From Pseudomaricurvus alkylphenolicus (GTDB lineage: Bacteria > Pseudomonadota > Gammaproteobacteria > Pseudomonadales > Cellvibrionaceae): DNA of 64,000 nucleotides. Position numbers and translations under genes: made by a program. Below the pieces are notes generated by a model. That model was given only the letters and a program-made list of their open reading frames with translations, ran no database searches and was not told the DNA's origin. Numbering within the stretch: the stretch's first letter is position 1; each line of letters begins with the position of its first letter. Of this stretch, positions 1-8,367 are shown one piece after another. The DNA lies in NCBI RefSeq assembly GCF_011683955.1, contig NZ_JAAQPI010000022.1:24398-88397 (forward strand), read 5' to 3'.

Positions 1-1
1 C

Positions 2-577
2 ACTACCGCCAATCTGGATATGGACACAGATCTGGACAGCACCGATGACCATGTGGAATTGGGCGACCTGGATCTGCGTTTTGCGCGACTGTTTATCCAG
101 GACGTCTGGGGGCCGGAAGATGCAGCCCTGGCCATCCCCCTGCAAGTGGAATACTGGAGTGGCAGCAGTTGGGTGCTATCCGCCGGAGACGAAACCCAGC
201 TGCAGCGAACCGATATTGTGTTGACGCCTTCAGTGGGCGCCGGCGCCGACATCAGCGCTGATCCCATTACAGCACCGGTGGGCACCAATCCAGCGGTGGG
301 TTTTACCTATGATCCCACCGGCAATGCGACGATAGACTTTGGCGACGGCATGGGCAACGGTACCGGCAGTGCCGGTATGACAGTGGGGGCCCCCACCAGC
401 ACCGGTTTCTTTACCATCGATATTGATCTGTCTGACGAACCCTGGCTGCAGTTTGACTGGGACCAGGATGGTGACTATAACGATGCTGACGACCGCAATA
501 CGCCCACGGCCACCATCCGATTCGAGACCTATCGAGGGCATGATCGCGTCATCTATTGGCGCGAGGTTATCGACTGA
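2..577 (+). CDS. MshQ-like pilus protein, C-terminal part (DUF6701), truncated by window edge
   Basis: The reading frame is open from base 2 with no stop upstream, so this is the C-terminal 191 residues of a longer protein. The tail motif with R-G-x-D-R-V-I-Y-W-R-E-V is the usual end of MSHA-pilus-associated MshQ proteins (DUF6701). The rest is rich in Asp, Gly and Thr, as in extracellular beta-sandwich proteins, with an Asp-rich stretch (WDQDGDYNDADDRN) that may bind calcium. By family it would be an exported adhesin-like pilus component. The methionine at base 20 is internal and should not be taken as the start. The assignment rests mainly on the C-terminal motif. Confidence 0.7.
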   Translation, partial: TTANLDMDTDLDSTDDHVELGDLDLRFARLFIQDVWGPEDAALAIPLQVEYWSGSSWVLSAGDETQLQRTDIVLTPSVGAGADISADPITAPVGTNPAVGFTYDPTGNATIDFGDGMGNGTGSAGMTVGAPTSTGFFTIDIDLSDEPWLQFDWDQDGDYNDADDRNTPTATIRFETYRGHDRVIYWREVID

Positions 578-592
578 CCAAGAGGGTTTGTT

Positions 593-1348
593 GTGCGCTT
601 AAGCCGCCTGCGCTTGAAATCCAGCCATACACCCGAAGCCATTTCCCAGCGCCTGGCATCCGGGCCGACGCAGGTGTACCTCAAAGATATGGTCTATGGC
701 GCCATTGATGGGGCCATCACTACCTTTGCGATTGTATCGGGTGTTGCCGGCGCGGGCCTTAGCAGTGGCGTATTGATTGTGTTGGGCCTCGCCAATCTAT
801 TGGCCGATGGGTTCAGCATGGCCGTCAGCAACTACTTGGGTACCCGCTCGGAAAACCAGTATCGCGCCAGTATGCGTGAACGGGAACAGGCAGAGATCGA
901 GGCCTACCCGGAAGGCGAGCGGGAGGAGGTGCGACAGATCTTTGAGATGAAAGGGGTCAGTGGCGAGGCGCTGGATCATCTCGTTGACACCATTACCTCA
1001 GATCGACGGCTTTGGGTGGATACCATGCTGCAGGAGGAGCACGGCCTGGCCCTGGAAGACGCCAATCCGGTCTGGGCGGGTGTTGCCACCTTTGTGGCTT
1101 TTCTATTGGCCGGCGCCTTGCCGCTGATCAGCTTTGTGGCCAACTGGATTCAGCCGGGGATGTTTGATTCGCCGTTCTGGATCAGCGCCGTGATTACATT
1201 ATTTACATTTGCGCTGGTGGGTGTGATCAAGGGGCGCTACGTCAATCAGAGTTATTGGTGGTCGGCTCTGGAAACGCTCGTCGTAGGCGCGATCGCGGCG
1301 CTGCTGGCCTACGGGGTGGGTTGGCTGTTAAGAGGGTTGGTCGCCTAA
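593..1348 (+). CDS. VIT1/CCC1 family iron/manganese transporter
   Basis: A 251-residue inner-membrane protein of the VIT1/CCC1 family, which moves Fe2+ or Mn2+ out of the cytosol. Residues about 33-80 hold two hydrophobic helices with the family pattern YGAIDGAITTFAIVSG and LANLLADGFSMAVSNYLG. A charged cytosolic segment rich in Glu (about 95-120, EREQAEIEAYPEGEREE) matches the metal-binding domain, and three helices close the protein. The start is GTG at 593, 15 bases after the preceding stop; no ATG upstream fits. It is not obviously co-regulated with the pilus gene before it. Substrate choice between iron and manganese cannot be read from sequence. Confidence 0.88.
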   Translation: MRLSRLRLKSSHTPEAISQRLASGPTQVYLKDMVYGAIDGAITTFAIVSGVAGAGLSSGVLIVLGLANLLADGFSMAVSNYLGTRSENQYRASMREREQAEIEAYPEGEREEVRQIFEMKGVSGEALDHLVDTITSDRRLWVDTMLQEEHGLALEDANPVWAGVATFVAFLLAGALPLISFVANWIQPGMFDSPFWISAVITLFTFALVGVIKGRYVNQSYWWSALETLVVGAIAALLAYGVGWLLRGLVA

Positions 1349-1404
1349 AAGCGGGACGGAGGTTAACCTGCTGGTGTTTGAGTAACAGCTCCGCCCCATT
1401 GGGC

Positions 1405-1947
1405 CTATTCGGCCACAGAATCCTCAACTGCTCCCAGCTCAATATCCACGCCGAGATTGTCGGAAATTTCATCAAGCTGATCCTGCAGCTGATCGAGGTC
1501 CACGTCGGCGGGGATGTGCAGCAGACCATGGGCGGTAAACATGGGATCCCCGGACCAGGGCATACTGGAGCAGCTGGTTTGCAATTCATCGAGATTGATG
1601 TGCTGACTGGCAAAGGCCTGGGACAGTTCCTTGATAATGCCAGGTCTGTCGTTGCCCATAAGGCTGAACTGCAGGGTGATGTCTTGGCCCTCCTGTTGGG
1701 CTTCGGCCGCTTCCGATGTCACCACCTCAATGCCTTGGGATGCCCTTAACTGCGACAATGCGTTGCGCAGCCCTTCGAGTTGATCTTCGGCCACATTGAC
1801 CTGAAGAATGCCGGCGAATTTACCGGCCAAGTGGCTCATACGGCTCTCCAGCCAGTTGCCCTGATGCTCGGCGATGGTATTGGCGAGAGCCTCTACCACG
1901 CCGGGTTTGTCGTCACTCAGAATGCTGAGTACCAGTGTGCGGTTCAT
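1405..1947 (-). CDS. Tandem ACT-domain protein, GcvR-like regulator
   Basis: A 180-residue cytosolic protein made of two ACT domains, about residues 3-75 and 92-168. Each begins with the signature of an amino-acid-binding ACT fold (LSILSDDKPGVVEALAN; FSLMGNDRPGIIKELSQ). Two-ACT proteins of this size are annotated as glycine cleavage regulator GcvR, which in E. coli antagonises GcvA. Whether this copy controls gcv genes is unknown: no GcvA or gcv operon is in the window. It is transcribed alone, convergent with the VIT1-like gene. Confidence 0.8.
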   Translation of the reverse strand: MNRTLVLSILSDDKPGVVEALANTIAEHQGNWLESRMSHLAGKFAGILQVNVAEDQLEGLRNALSQLRASQGIEVVTSEAAEAQQEGQDITLQFSLMGNDRPGIIKELSQAFASQHINLDELQTSCSSMPWSGDPMFTAHGLLHIPADVDLDQLQDQLDEISDNLGVDIELGAVEDSVAE

Positions 1948-2118
1948 AATTAGCCACCTTGCCTGCCAATTCGTTAATCGTCATCAGTATAGTGACAGTT
2001 GAGACAATCCGGTAGTCTCGGCCATAATGGGCGCCATTATTACTATTCGAACCGTCACAAATACAATTAAAAGAACAAGAATTCGAGCCGATGGCTCAAT
2101 AGACCAAGGATATTACCT

Positions 2119-2982
2119 ATGTTTGGAAACCGCCTTACTGCCGTTCCTTCTAAAATTCACAGCGCAGCGAGTCTGTTTGCCGGGGTCATGCTGGCGACAT
2201 CACTGGCGGCTTCCGTCCAGGCCGCGGAGCCGGTTACCGAGGCATTGCAGCAAGCGGTGTCCAGCGATTCGCGCAGTTCCGGTAACGTTGCCAGGGATAA
2301 ATTCCGGAATCCGGGTGAGACGCTGCAGTTCTTCGGCGTCAAGCCAGATAGCCAGGTGATTGAAATCTGGCCAGGTCGCGGCTGGTACAGTGAGATTCTG
2401 GCGCCTTATCTGGCCGTTGAGGGCGAGTTTTATGCGGCACACTTTCCAGTCAATACGGAGGTGGCGTACTTTAAGCGCGCCCGTGACGGCTATGCCCAAA
2501 TGTTGAAGGACAAGGCGGAGGTTTACGGTAAAACCCATCTCACGGAATTCTATCCGCCGACCAAGGTGCAAGCCGGCCCCGACGAAGGGGGGGTGGACCA
2601 TGTGTTGACCTTCCGCAATGTTCACAACTGGATGAAGGCGGGATATGCGCCGCAGGCATTTGAGAACTTTTTTCAGATGCTGAAGCCGGGCGGTATTCTC
2701 GGTGTGGTTGAGCATCGGGCCAAGCCGGGAACTTCTGAGGAAGATATGATTCGCTCCGGCTATGTTACAGAAGCCAAGGTGGAGTTGCTGGCAGCCCAGG
2801 CGGGTTTTGAGTTGGTGGGTAAGTCTGAAGTGAATGCCAACCCGAAGGATTCAGCCGATCACCCCAAAGGGGTTTGGACTTTGCCGCCTTCGTTGCGTCT
2901 GGGGGAAGAAGACCGCAAAAAGTATCTGGCTATCGGCGAGAGTGATCGTATGACGTTGAAGTTTCGCAAGCCCAACCGCTGA
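2119..2982 (+). CDS. Predicted exported methyltransferase-like protein (COG4798 type)
   Basis: 287 residues. An N-terminal signal peptide is visible (hydrophobic core about 18-33, likely cleavage after SVQA), so the protein is probably periplasmic. The mature part has a class I methyltransferase fold: motif I appears as VIEIWPGRGWYSEILAPYL instead of the glycine-rich canonical form, and a post-I acidic region and LKPGGILGVVEHRAKPG motif follow. The family is recurrent in gammaproteobacteria but has no established substrate, and a SAM enzyme in the periplasm would lack obvious access to SAM. The first ATG after the promoter region is used as the start. Confidence 0.75.
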   Translation: MFGNRLTAVPSKIHSAASLFAGVMLATSLAASVQAAEPVTEALQQAVSSDSRSSGNVARDKFRNPGETLQFFGVKPDSQVIEIWPGRGWYSEILAPYLAVEGEFYAAHFPVNTEVAYFKRARDGYAQMLKDKAEVYGKTHLTEFYPPTKVQAGPDEGGVDHVLTFRNVHNWMKAGYAPQAFENFFQMLKPGGILGVVEHRAKPGTSEEDMIRSGYVTEAKVELLAAQAGFELVGKSEVNANPKDSADHPKGVWTLPPSLRLGEEDRKKYLAIGESDRMTLKFRKPNR

Positions 2983-3024
2983 ATTCTGAATACCGAGCAA
3001 ATTCATTTTGATAGAGAGTGTGTT

Positions 3025-3306
3025 GTGATTATTCCGGCCGACAAGCTTTCTCCCGAGGCTCTGCAGGGGCTGATTGAGGAGTTTATTACCCGCGAGGGAA
3101 CCGACTACGGCGTGAACGAAGTGGATCTGGTGTCCAAGGTGTCTCAGGTAAAGGCGCAGTTGCAGCGGGGTGAAGTTGTGATTGTGTTTGATGAGGCGCA
3201 GGAGAGCGTGAGTATGATGACGGCTCGACAGGCGCAATTTGTGGAGAGGGAGTTGCAAAACGCTCGCAGTGTTGAGGATGAGTGGCAGGAATATGGTGGC
3301 TGTTGA
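3025..3306 (+). CDS. YheU family protein
   Basis: A 93-residue cytosolic protein starting at GTG 3025. It matches the YheU family over its first 75 residues (IIPADKLSPEALQGLIEEFITREGTDYG motif, then a conserved stretch ending in GEVVIVFDE). Function is unknown; family members are short and widely conserved in gammaproteobacteria, often beside an alpha/beta hydrolase (YheT in E. coli). Here the downstream gene is also a hydrolase and overlaps its 3' end by 14 bases, which suggests translational coupling. Confidence 0.8.
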   Translation: MIIPADKLSPEALQGLIEEFITREGTDYGVNEVDLVSKVSQVKAQLQRGEVVIVFDEAQESVSMMTARQAQFVERELQNARSVEDEWQEYGGC

Positions 3307-3928
3307 GTCGGAGTTTCTGTTAGATGGCCCGCAGTCGCCGCGCTTGGTGTTGGCCCATGGAGCGGGTGCGCCTATGGATTCAGAGTTTATGGCGCGTATG
3401 GCGGAACTGCTGGCCGAGCGTGGTGTTGGGGTGGTGCGTTTTGAGTTCCCTTATATGCGTGAGCGTCGGGAGTCCGGTAAGAAGCGTCCGCCCAATCGGC
3501 AGCCGGAGTTGTTGGATTGCTGGCGGTCTGTCGTCGAGTCTTTGGGTGATTGTGATCGGTTGTTTATCGGTGGTAAGTCGATGGGTGGTCGGATGGCGTC
3601 GTTGCTGATTGATGAATTGGCCGATGAGTTGGGTGTTAAGGGGCTGGTGTGTTTGGGTTATCCGTTTCATCCGCCCGGCAAGCCTGAGAAGCTTCGTACG
3701 GAGCATTTGTTGGATTTGAAAACCCGTGCTTTGATTGTGCAGGGGACTCGGGATTCGATGGGTAAACGTGATGAAGTGGGAGGTTATGGTTTATCCAGTG
3801 CGATTGATGTGCAATGGTTGGAAGATGGAGATCATGATCTGAAACCCCGGGTTCGGTCCGGGTTTACTCATGATCAGCATTTGGAATCTGCGGCGGATAT
3901 TGTTTCTCGGTTTGTTTTGTCGACTTAG
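3293..3928 (+). CDS. Alpha/beta hydrolase, TEX30/KANL3 type
   Basis: 211 residues from ATG 3293, which lies 13 bases inside the end of the YheU gene and is preceded by GGCAGGA; the longer frame from 3239 merely reads through that gene. An alpha/beta-hydrolase fold is seen: LVLAHGAGAPMDS (oxyanion strand-loop), a nucleophile elbow in the variant form GKSMGG, an acid in GTRDSMGK and a histidine in DGDHDLK. This pattern is typical of the small TEX30/KANL3-like 'dienelactone-hydrolase-like' family. The substrate is unknown. It is cytosolic, with no signal peptide. Confidence 0.82.
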   Translation: MVAVESEFLLDGPQSPRLVLAHGAGAPMDSEFMARMAELLAERGVGVVRFEFPYMRERRESGKKRPPNRQPELLDCWRSVVESLGDCDRLFIGGKSMGGRMASLLIDELADELGVKGLVCLGYPFHPPGKPEKLRTEHLLDLKTRALIVQGTRDSMGKRDEVGGYGLSSAIDVQWLEDGDHDLKPRVRSGFTHDQHLESAADIVSRFVLST

Positions 3929-3970
3929 GGAGTAGCTGTTTCTTTTTGCGCTAGTTGGATTGTAGCGTCC

Positions 3971-4070
3971 CGAATCGGAGGGAGCCATCTGGGACACGCA
4001 CAAGTACATCCATGTAGCTCTGCTTCGCCCTCCATGGCGAAGACGGTCCCATATGGCTCCCTCCGATCCG
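3971..4070. repeat. Long imperfect palindrome (REP-like element)
   Basis: Two 25-base arms, 3971-3995 and 4046-4070, are reverse complements at 23 of 25 positions. The 50-base interior holds a second hairpin around CTTCGCC / GGCGAAG (about 4023-4041). The element fills the space between two convergent genes and lacks a T-run on either side, so it looks more like a dispersed REP-type palindrome than a simple terminator, though it could stop transcription in both directions. Confidence 0.7.
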
Positions 4071-4181
4071 GGCCTTGGCATCAAGTTCTGCTTCTTAACT
4101 TTTTGGTCGTTCGTTGAGTGTCTATTGCTTGGATTGTAATGCCTTCTTCCCTATTAGACTTCGTTTATCGATTAAGCGTTA

Positions 4182-4463
4182 TCAGTTTTCCAACAGCGAA
4201 ATCTTTTCCTGGTCATTGAGCAGAAGGTTGAGTTCACTCATCATGCCTTTGCGGGCATCTGAGTGAAACCAGGCATACCAGTCGCGGGCGGTGCGCCATT
4301 TGGAGAGGACAAATCTCCTGCGGGGGTTTTGGATGTCGGAGAAGGTTTCGCCGTTGACGAATCCTTGAGCTTCGTAGGCCAGGTGCAGTGTGCGCTTGGC
4401 GGTGGCTTCGTAGGTGGATTCCATATCTTCGGCAATATTGCGTTCAATCAAGACTGTGATCAT
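4182..4463 (-). CDS. Antibiotic biosynthesis monooxygenase (ABM) domain protein
   Basis: 93 residues from the ATG at 4463; this start is chosen over the one at 4469 because GGGA then lies 6-9 bases upstream, and ABM proteins usually begin MITVLIER. It is a single dimeric alpha+beta-barrel domain (ITVLIERNIAEDMESTYEATAKRTL, then FVNGETFSDIQNPRRRFVLSKW). Proteins of this family include quinol monooxygenases and heme-degrading enzymes, but most single-domain members are uncharacterised. It is a single cytosolic gene without an obvious operon partner. Confidence 0.78.
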   Translation of the reverse strand: MITVLIERNIAEDMESTYEATAKRTLHLAYEAQGFVNGETFSDIQNPRRRFVLSKWRTARDWYAWFHSDARKGMMSELNLLLNDQEKISLLEN

Positions 4464-4564
4464 CGACATTCCCTGCTTTTGGGTGAAACGTGTGGGTCAG
4501 GGCGCATCTTACAAAATCTCAAACTCCTCTGAAAGTTGAGTTGAGAAGATAAGGTGCTCAATTG

Positions 4565-4933
4565 TCAGTGTAGCGCAGGTGAGGGTGAGTCAACTCTCAT
4601 GATCAGCCATTCGGCCAATTCCATCCATTCTTTCATTAGTGATCGTATCACCAGCAGGCGACCGGAGTCGGATTCACGGTTAACGAGGGCTTCTTCACCC
4701 AGTTGAGTCAGTGCTGCGACGACTTTTCCGATGGATTGAGCACTCAGGGTGACGAAAAAATGATCGGCTTTGGTGGAGCTGCAGAGGTTGGGAAGGACTT
4801 TTTCTCCCTGAAGCTGGTTTCTTACGTCTAAAGCCAGTTGGGCATTGTAGTGTCTCAGGAGTTTGAATGTGAGTTCCAGCGCGCCTCGGCTGAGCACGTC
4901 CGGGCGGGCATTGATGTCGAGTTGCTGTTTCAT
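4565..4933 (-). CDS. Conserved hypothetical protein, 122 residues
   Basis: A soluble protein with no recognised domain. It is mostly helical by composition (LELTFKLLRHYNAQLALDVRNQL; LMKEWMELAEWLIMRV), has a single Cys, and no signal peptide or membrane segment. Coding potential is supported by an intact frame with codon use like its neighbours and by spacing from the flanking genes. It is transcribed away from the tusA-like gene and toward the ABM gene, 101 bases apart, so the two could share a transcript. No function is proposed. Confidence 0.55.
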   Translation of the reverse strand: MKQQLDINARPDVLSRGALELTFKLLRHYNAQLALDVRNQLQGEKVLPNLCSSTKADHFFVTLSAQSIGKVVAALTQLGEEALVNRESDSGRLLVIRSLMKEWMELAEWLIMRVDSPSPALH

Positions 4934-5087
4934 TGAATATTTTCGCCCCCAACCAGCAAATACCTAGGGTGAGTGTTCGTTGGCCCGTTGTTCTAGCGCG
5001 GTGTCCGTATTGGCTTTGTCTCCGGGTTTACCATAAGTGTAGCAACGGATTTTTGATCTGCCCGGTCAATTCAGAGAGAATAGTGTT

Positions 5088-5321
5088 ATGGATATTGAAT
5101 TTAATAGAACGCTCGACACCAGCGGCTTGCTGTGCCCCGAGCCGGTTATGATGTTGCACAATGAAGTTCGGGATGCCGGTAGCGGCGAAGTGATTCAGGT
5201 GATTGCAACAGATCCCTCCACCCAAAGGGATATCCCCAAATTTTGCCAGTTTCTAGGCCATGATCTGGTTCATCACCAGTCTGAGGACGATGTTTTTTTC
5301 TATTACATCCGCAAGAGTTAG
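5088..5321 (+). CDS. tusA: TusA family sulfur carrier
   Basis: A 77-residue protein with the family hallmark CPEP near the N-terminus ([21 protein letters not shown]; Cys16 is the persulfide carrier). In E. coli TusA accepts sulfur from IscS and passes it to TusBCD-E for 2-thiolation of tRNA wobble uridine. The rest ([21 protein letters not shown]) is the usual two-layer fold. It stands alone with an intrinsic terminator downstream. Closely related TusA-like paralogues serve other sulfur pathways, so the symbol is a family-level call. Confidence 0.85.
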   Translation: MDIEFNRTLDTSGLLCPEPVMMLHNEVRDAGSGEVIQVIATDPSTQRDIPKFCQFLGHDLVHHQSEDDVFFYYIRKS

Positions 5322-5384
5322 TACGCAGTCCGCAAAACCGCGACAAACCGGATCAATGAGCCACACCCTTTGACCGAGAAAGAG

Positions 5385-5409
5385 AGAGGGCCGCTTTAAG
5401 CGGCCCTCT
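5385..5409. terminator. Bidirectional intrinsic terminator
   Basis: A perfect 12-bp stem (AGAGGGCCGCTT / AAGCGGCCCTCT) with a minimal loop lies between the convergent tusA and the 232-residue gene. A pyrimidine-rich tail follows on the minus strand (CTCTTTCTC) and a CTTTTTAG stretch on the plus strand, so it can serve both. Confidence 0.85.
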
Positions 5410-5420
5410 GTTCAGACTTT

Positions 5421-6119
5421 TTAGACCTCTTCGACCAGGGTCGATATGGCAGCCAGGGCTTCGGGGTCCTCGGCTTTGAGTTTGTTGGCTATCTGGTGCT
5501 GGAAGAAGTAGCGAAACTCCTCGCGGCTCTGGGCCGGGTAGAGGCAGTTGTCGCCAGGCAGCACCGGGGTATTTTCTATTTTTTGTGGATCAGCGAGCAT
5601 GCCGCAGAGGCTGCCGTCGTGGTGAAGGCGCCAGCTGATAACTTCGGTCAAGGTGATGCTGTGGAAGCCGTTGTCCGACAATACGGCGTGGGTGCCGATG
5701 GTGTCGGGGATTTCCTGCAGCACATCCCTGGGATTGTCGCACTGGAATTCGTAGTATTCCGCTGCGGTTTCCAGTTCAACCACCTTGTGAATAGGGGCTT
5801 CGAAGAAGATTTCGTCGATACCTGGGTCGTAATAACCCTCCCATTTGCCGTTCAGGGGATCCTGTATTTCGGGCGCGGCGACAATGTCGTCCAGCCATGG
5901 TACCAGTCCGACGACTTCTCCATTGCCACGCAAGCCCCAGCAGAGAATTTTCAAGCTGAAAAGTTTGTCAGGACTGGCCTCGTTGGAATAGAGCATTTCT
6001 AAACCATCGAGTTCTGGAGAAAGGCGAATAAAGCGCTGGTTGTGCAAAGCCGACATCGGCTGCCCAGTGAAGAAATCGACCACATTATCCATATTGTGGC
6101 CTGAAGTTGAGGTCTTCAT
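5421..6119 (-). CDS. Conserved hypothetical protein, 232 residues
   Basis: No domain family is recognised with certainty. The protein is acidic, soluble and lacks a signal peptide or membrane helix; notable stretches are ILCWGLRGNGEVVGLVPWLDDI near residue 60 and an aromatic-rich WEGYYDPGIDEIFFEAP around 94-110. The start at 6119 is preceded by a very strong ribosome site, AAGGAGGTGG, at ideal spacing. It is monocistronic, with a terminator at its 3' end and an unusually long GC-rich leader at its 5' end. Similar proteins are, as far as I recall, present in Pseudomonas genomes as hypotheticals. Confidence 0.7.
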   Translation of the reverse strand: MKTSTSGHNMDNVVDFFTGQPMSALHNQRFIRLSPELDGLEMLYSNEASPDKLFSLKILCWGLRGNGEVVGLVPWLDDIVAAPEIQDPLNGKWEGYYDPGIDEIFFEAPIHKVVELETAAEYYEFQCDNPRDVLQEIPDTIGTHAVLSDNGFHSITLTEVISWRLHHDGSLCGMLADPQKIENTPVLPGDNCLYPAQSREEFRYFFQHQIANKLKAEDPEALAAISTLVEEV

Positions 6120-6215
6120 AATACCACCTCCTTGAAAGGCCTCGGTCGGTGGCAGTCACCCCCCACGGAAACTGCGGTGGTGTTGCCCCTAGCGAAGCGG
6201 GATGTATTTTTATAC
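6120..6215 (-). promoter_or_regulatory. GC-rich 5' leader, possibly structured
   Basis: The minus-strand sequence before the 232-residue gene holds two CCACC tracts and a GGGGGGTG tract that could pair with each other or with the AAGGAGGTGG ribosome site. It does not match any riboswitch consensus I know. An AT-rich promoter-like stretch lies upstream (about 6215-6300). This is a suggestion of translational control, not a demonstrated element. Confidence 0.2.
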
Positions 6216-6332
6216 ACCATCACTACATAAGGTATATGCTGTTTTTCAAAAGCACAATACTTTGAAGTAAATTTATTTTTGGCTTTTATAACTTCCACGT
6301 ATAAAAGCTGTATCGACTGCCAGGGGGATTGG

Positions 6333-6809
6333 TTGAGCGAGTATTATTTTGCCTATGGCTCCAATATGAATGCGGCCCGCATGACGGCTCGTGGTTTGCA
6401 GTTTAAACGGGCGCTGGCGGGCTCTATCGGGGGATTGCGGCTGGCCTTTAACAAGCGCTCCGCCAGTCGGCCGGATCGGACCTGTGCCAATGTGATACAT
6501 TGCCCGGATTCGGTGGTGGAAGGGGTGTTGTATCAGCTCTCTTCTGTGGATGAAATATTCAAGATGGACCCCTTTGAGGACGCCCCTCTTTACTACAGTC
6601 GGGAGATTTACCTGGTGGAGTCAGACCAGGGACAAATTCCCGCCTGGGTTTATGTGGGTAATCGGGCTGTTTTGGTGGATGGTTTGCTGCCGGAGCATGA
6701 GTATGTGGCGCATTTGCTGGAGGGGCGCGGTTACTTGTCGGAGGCCTATTTCCAACAGTTGCTGCAAATTGAACGCCATCCTCCTGCAAAAGCAGAGGGG
6801 TCGGTCTGA
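6333..6809 (+). CDS. Gamma-glutamylcyclotransferase-like (AIG2/GGCT fold)
   Basis: 158 residues if translation starts at TTG 6333, which follows CAGGGGGA at good spacing and puts the signature EYYFAYGSNMN at the N-terminus as in the family; the in-frame ATG at 6279 would add 18 unconserved residues. The YFAYGSNM motif forms the substrate pocket of gamma-glutamylcyclotransferases, which release 5-oxoproline from gamma-glutamyl amines; glutathione-related or other substrates are possible. The 3' end overlaps the start of epmC by one base (TGATG), the first of several such junctions in this operon. Confidence 0.78.
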   Translation: MSEYYFAYGSNMNAARMTARGLQFKRALAGSIGGLRLAFNKRSASRPDRTCANVIHCPDSVVEGVLYQLSSVDEIFKMDPFEDAPLYYSREIYLVESDQGQIPAWVYVGNRAVLVDGLLPEHEYVAHLLEGRGYLSEAYFQQLLQIERHPPAKAEGSV

Positions 6810-7399
6810 TGGGGGCGTTTGTAGAGTCGGCGCTGCTTGACGGTCGAGTATTGGGCAAAGGGGTGGAATTGGACCATATTGCCCTGACGGAGGTGTTCAA
6901 TGCTCTGTTTGAAACCAGCCATAACACGATTCTGGTTGGTGGGGCGTCTGAACCGCTGTATCGTCCCTCGCAAGCGGTGGGTGAGCAGCATTGTATTGAG
7001 TTTACGCAGGATTACGCGGCCAGTGCACTGCACGAGATTGCACACTGGTGCGTGGCCGGCGAGAAGCGGCGCCAGCAGGTGGATTATGGCTACTGGTACG
7101 CGCCGGACGGCCGCAGTTCCCGGCAGCAGGCAGAATTTGAGAGGGTGGAGGTCAAGCCTCAAGCGCTGGAATGGATGTTTTCTGTTGCCGCAGGGCGGTC
7201 ATTTCGGGTCAGTGCCGACAATCTGGAGGCGGGTCTGGGGGCGTCTGACGGTTTTAAAGACGCTATCCACGCACAGGTGCAGCGCTATTGCCTTGAAGGG
7301 CTGCCCAGGCGCCCCAGGGACTATCTGCAGGCGTTGTCCCGGCGCAGCGGTCAGTCAGACCCCTGTAACCCCGAACTTTACCGCCGGGAGTGGTTGTAG
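6809..7399 (+). CDS. epmC: Elongation factor P hydroxylase EpmC
   Basis: 196 residues, close to the E. coli YfcM length. The diagnostic metal site HEIAHW lies at about 74-79, followed by the family motif QVDYGYWYAPDGRSSRQQ. EpmC hydroxylates the beta-lysylated lysine of EF-P, a modification made by EpmA and EpmB; neither of those is in the window. It sits in an overlapping run of genes (GGCT-like, epmC, exonuclease), which argues for co-translation but not for a shared pathway. Confidence 0.88.
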   Translation: MGAFVESALLDGRVLGKGVELDHIALTEVFNALFETSHNTILVGGASEPLYRPSQAVGEQHCIEFTQDYAASALHEIAHWCVAGEKRRQQVDYGYWYAPDGRSSRQQAEFERVEVKPQALEWMFSVAAGRSFRVSADNLEAGLGASDGFKDAIHAQVQRYCLEGLPRRPRDYLQALSRRSGQSDPCNPELYRREWL

Positions 7400-8337
7400 C
7401 AGTGTCTCGCACCCAACCCGTACATTTGATCGACGCCTCAATTTTTATTTTTCGCTACTACTTTTCACTTCCGGATCAATGGTTTAGCGAGGAGGAGCTG
7501 CCCACGGCGGCGGTCTATGGTTATACCCGTTTTCTGCTGCGTCTGCTACAGGAGCAGCGCCCTGCATACGTGGCCGCCTGTTTTGATGAAAGCCTGGGCA
7601 GTTGTTTTCGCAACGAACTCTATGAGGACTATAAGAGCAGCCGAGTATTGCCGGATGAGGCTCTGGCCTTTCAACTGGAGGCCTGCAGTGAAGTTACCTC
7701 TTTGCTGGGGGTATCTGCCTTCGCCAGTGAGGTCTATGAGGCAGATGATTTGCTCGGCAGTCTTGCTGCCTTATTTAGGGCCGAATTGCCTGAAAGTGAG
7801 ATTGCTGTCCTGACCCGCGACAAGGATCTCGGCCAGTTGCTGGAGCGAAAGCAGGACTATTTGTGGGAGTTTGGTGCCCGGGAAGCCCGCCCTTTTTATC
7901 GTCAGGATTTGCATGCCAAATTCGGAGTCTGGCCGGAGCAATTGGTGGACTACCTGGCCCTGGTGGGGGACAGCAGCGATGATATCCCCGGCGTACCCGG
8001 TATTGGCGCCAAGACCGCTGCGGCTTTGCTGGCGTTTGGGGGTGATCTGGAAGGGGTATTCGCCCGTCTTGATGAGTTGCCGGATTTGGCGATCCGCGGC
8101 AGTGGCAAACTTCCGGAAAAACTCACCAGCTATAGTGACCAGATTGTGATGGCCCGAAGCCTGGCGCAAATCGTCACAGATATTGAGCTGTTTAATGAGG
8201 CAGATCAGCCGCTGTCCATAGAGGATCTCAGGCCCCAGCAGCGCGATCGCGACGCCTTTGCCGAATTTTGCCGGTATATGGGCTTTGGTACGTCGATGAT
8301 GGGCGCCTTTGATCGCCTTGAACAGGCTTCGGCCTAG
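7390..8337 (+). CDS. 5'-3' exonuclease / flap endonuclease (ExoIX-like)
   Basis: About 311-315 residues. The N-terminal 5'-3' exonuclease domain shows the acidic metal-binding clusters (LIDASIFIFRYYF; CFDE; EADDLLGSL; LTRDKDLGQLL), and a helix-hairpin-helix DNA-binding region follows (DYLALVGDSSDDIPGVPGIGAKTAAALL). It resembles the nuclease domain of DNA polymerase I without polymerase, like Xni/ExoIX, and likely acts on 5' flaps or RNA primers. GTG at 7390 or GTG at 7402 could be the start; both overlap or abut epmC. Confidence 0.83.
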   Translation: MVVAVSRTQPVHLIDASIFIFRYYFSLPDQWFSEEELPTAAVYGYTRFLLRLLQEQRPAYVAACFDESLGSCFRNELYEDYKSSRVLPDEALAFQLEACSEVTSLLGVSAFASEVYEADDLLGSLAALFRAELPESEIAVLTRDKDLGQLLERKQDYLWEFGAREARPFYRQDLHAKFGVWPEQLVDYLALVGDSSDDIPGVPGIGAKTAAALLAFGGDLEGVFARLDELPDLAIRGSGKLPEKLTSYSDQIVMARSLAQIVTDIELFNEADQPLSIEDLRPQQRDRDAFAEFCRYMGFGTSMMGAFDRLEQASA

Positions 8338-8367
8338 AGTCTTGTGACGTCTTTTGGAGAGAAATTT

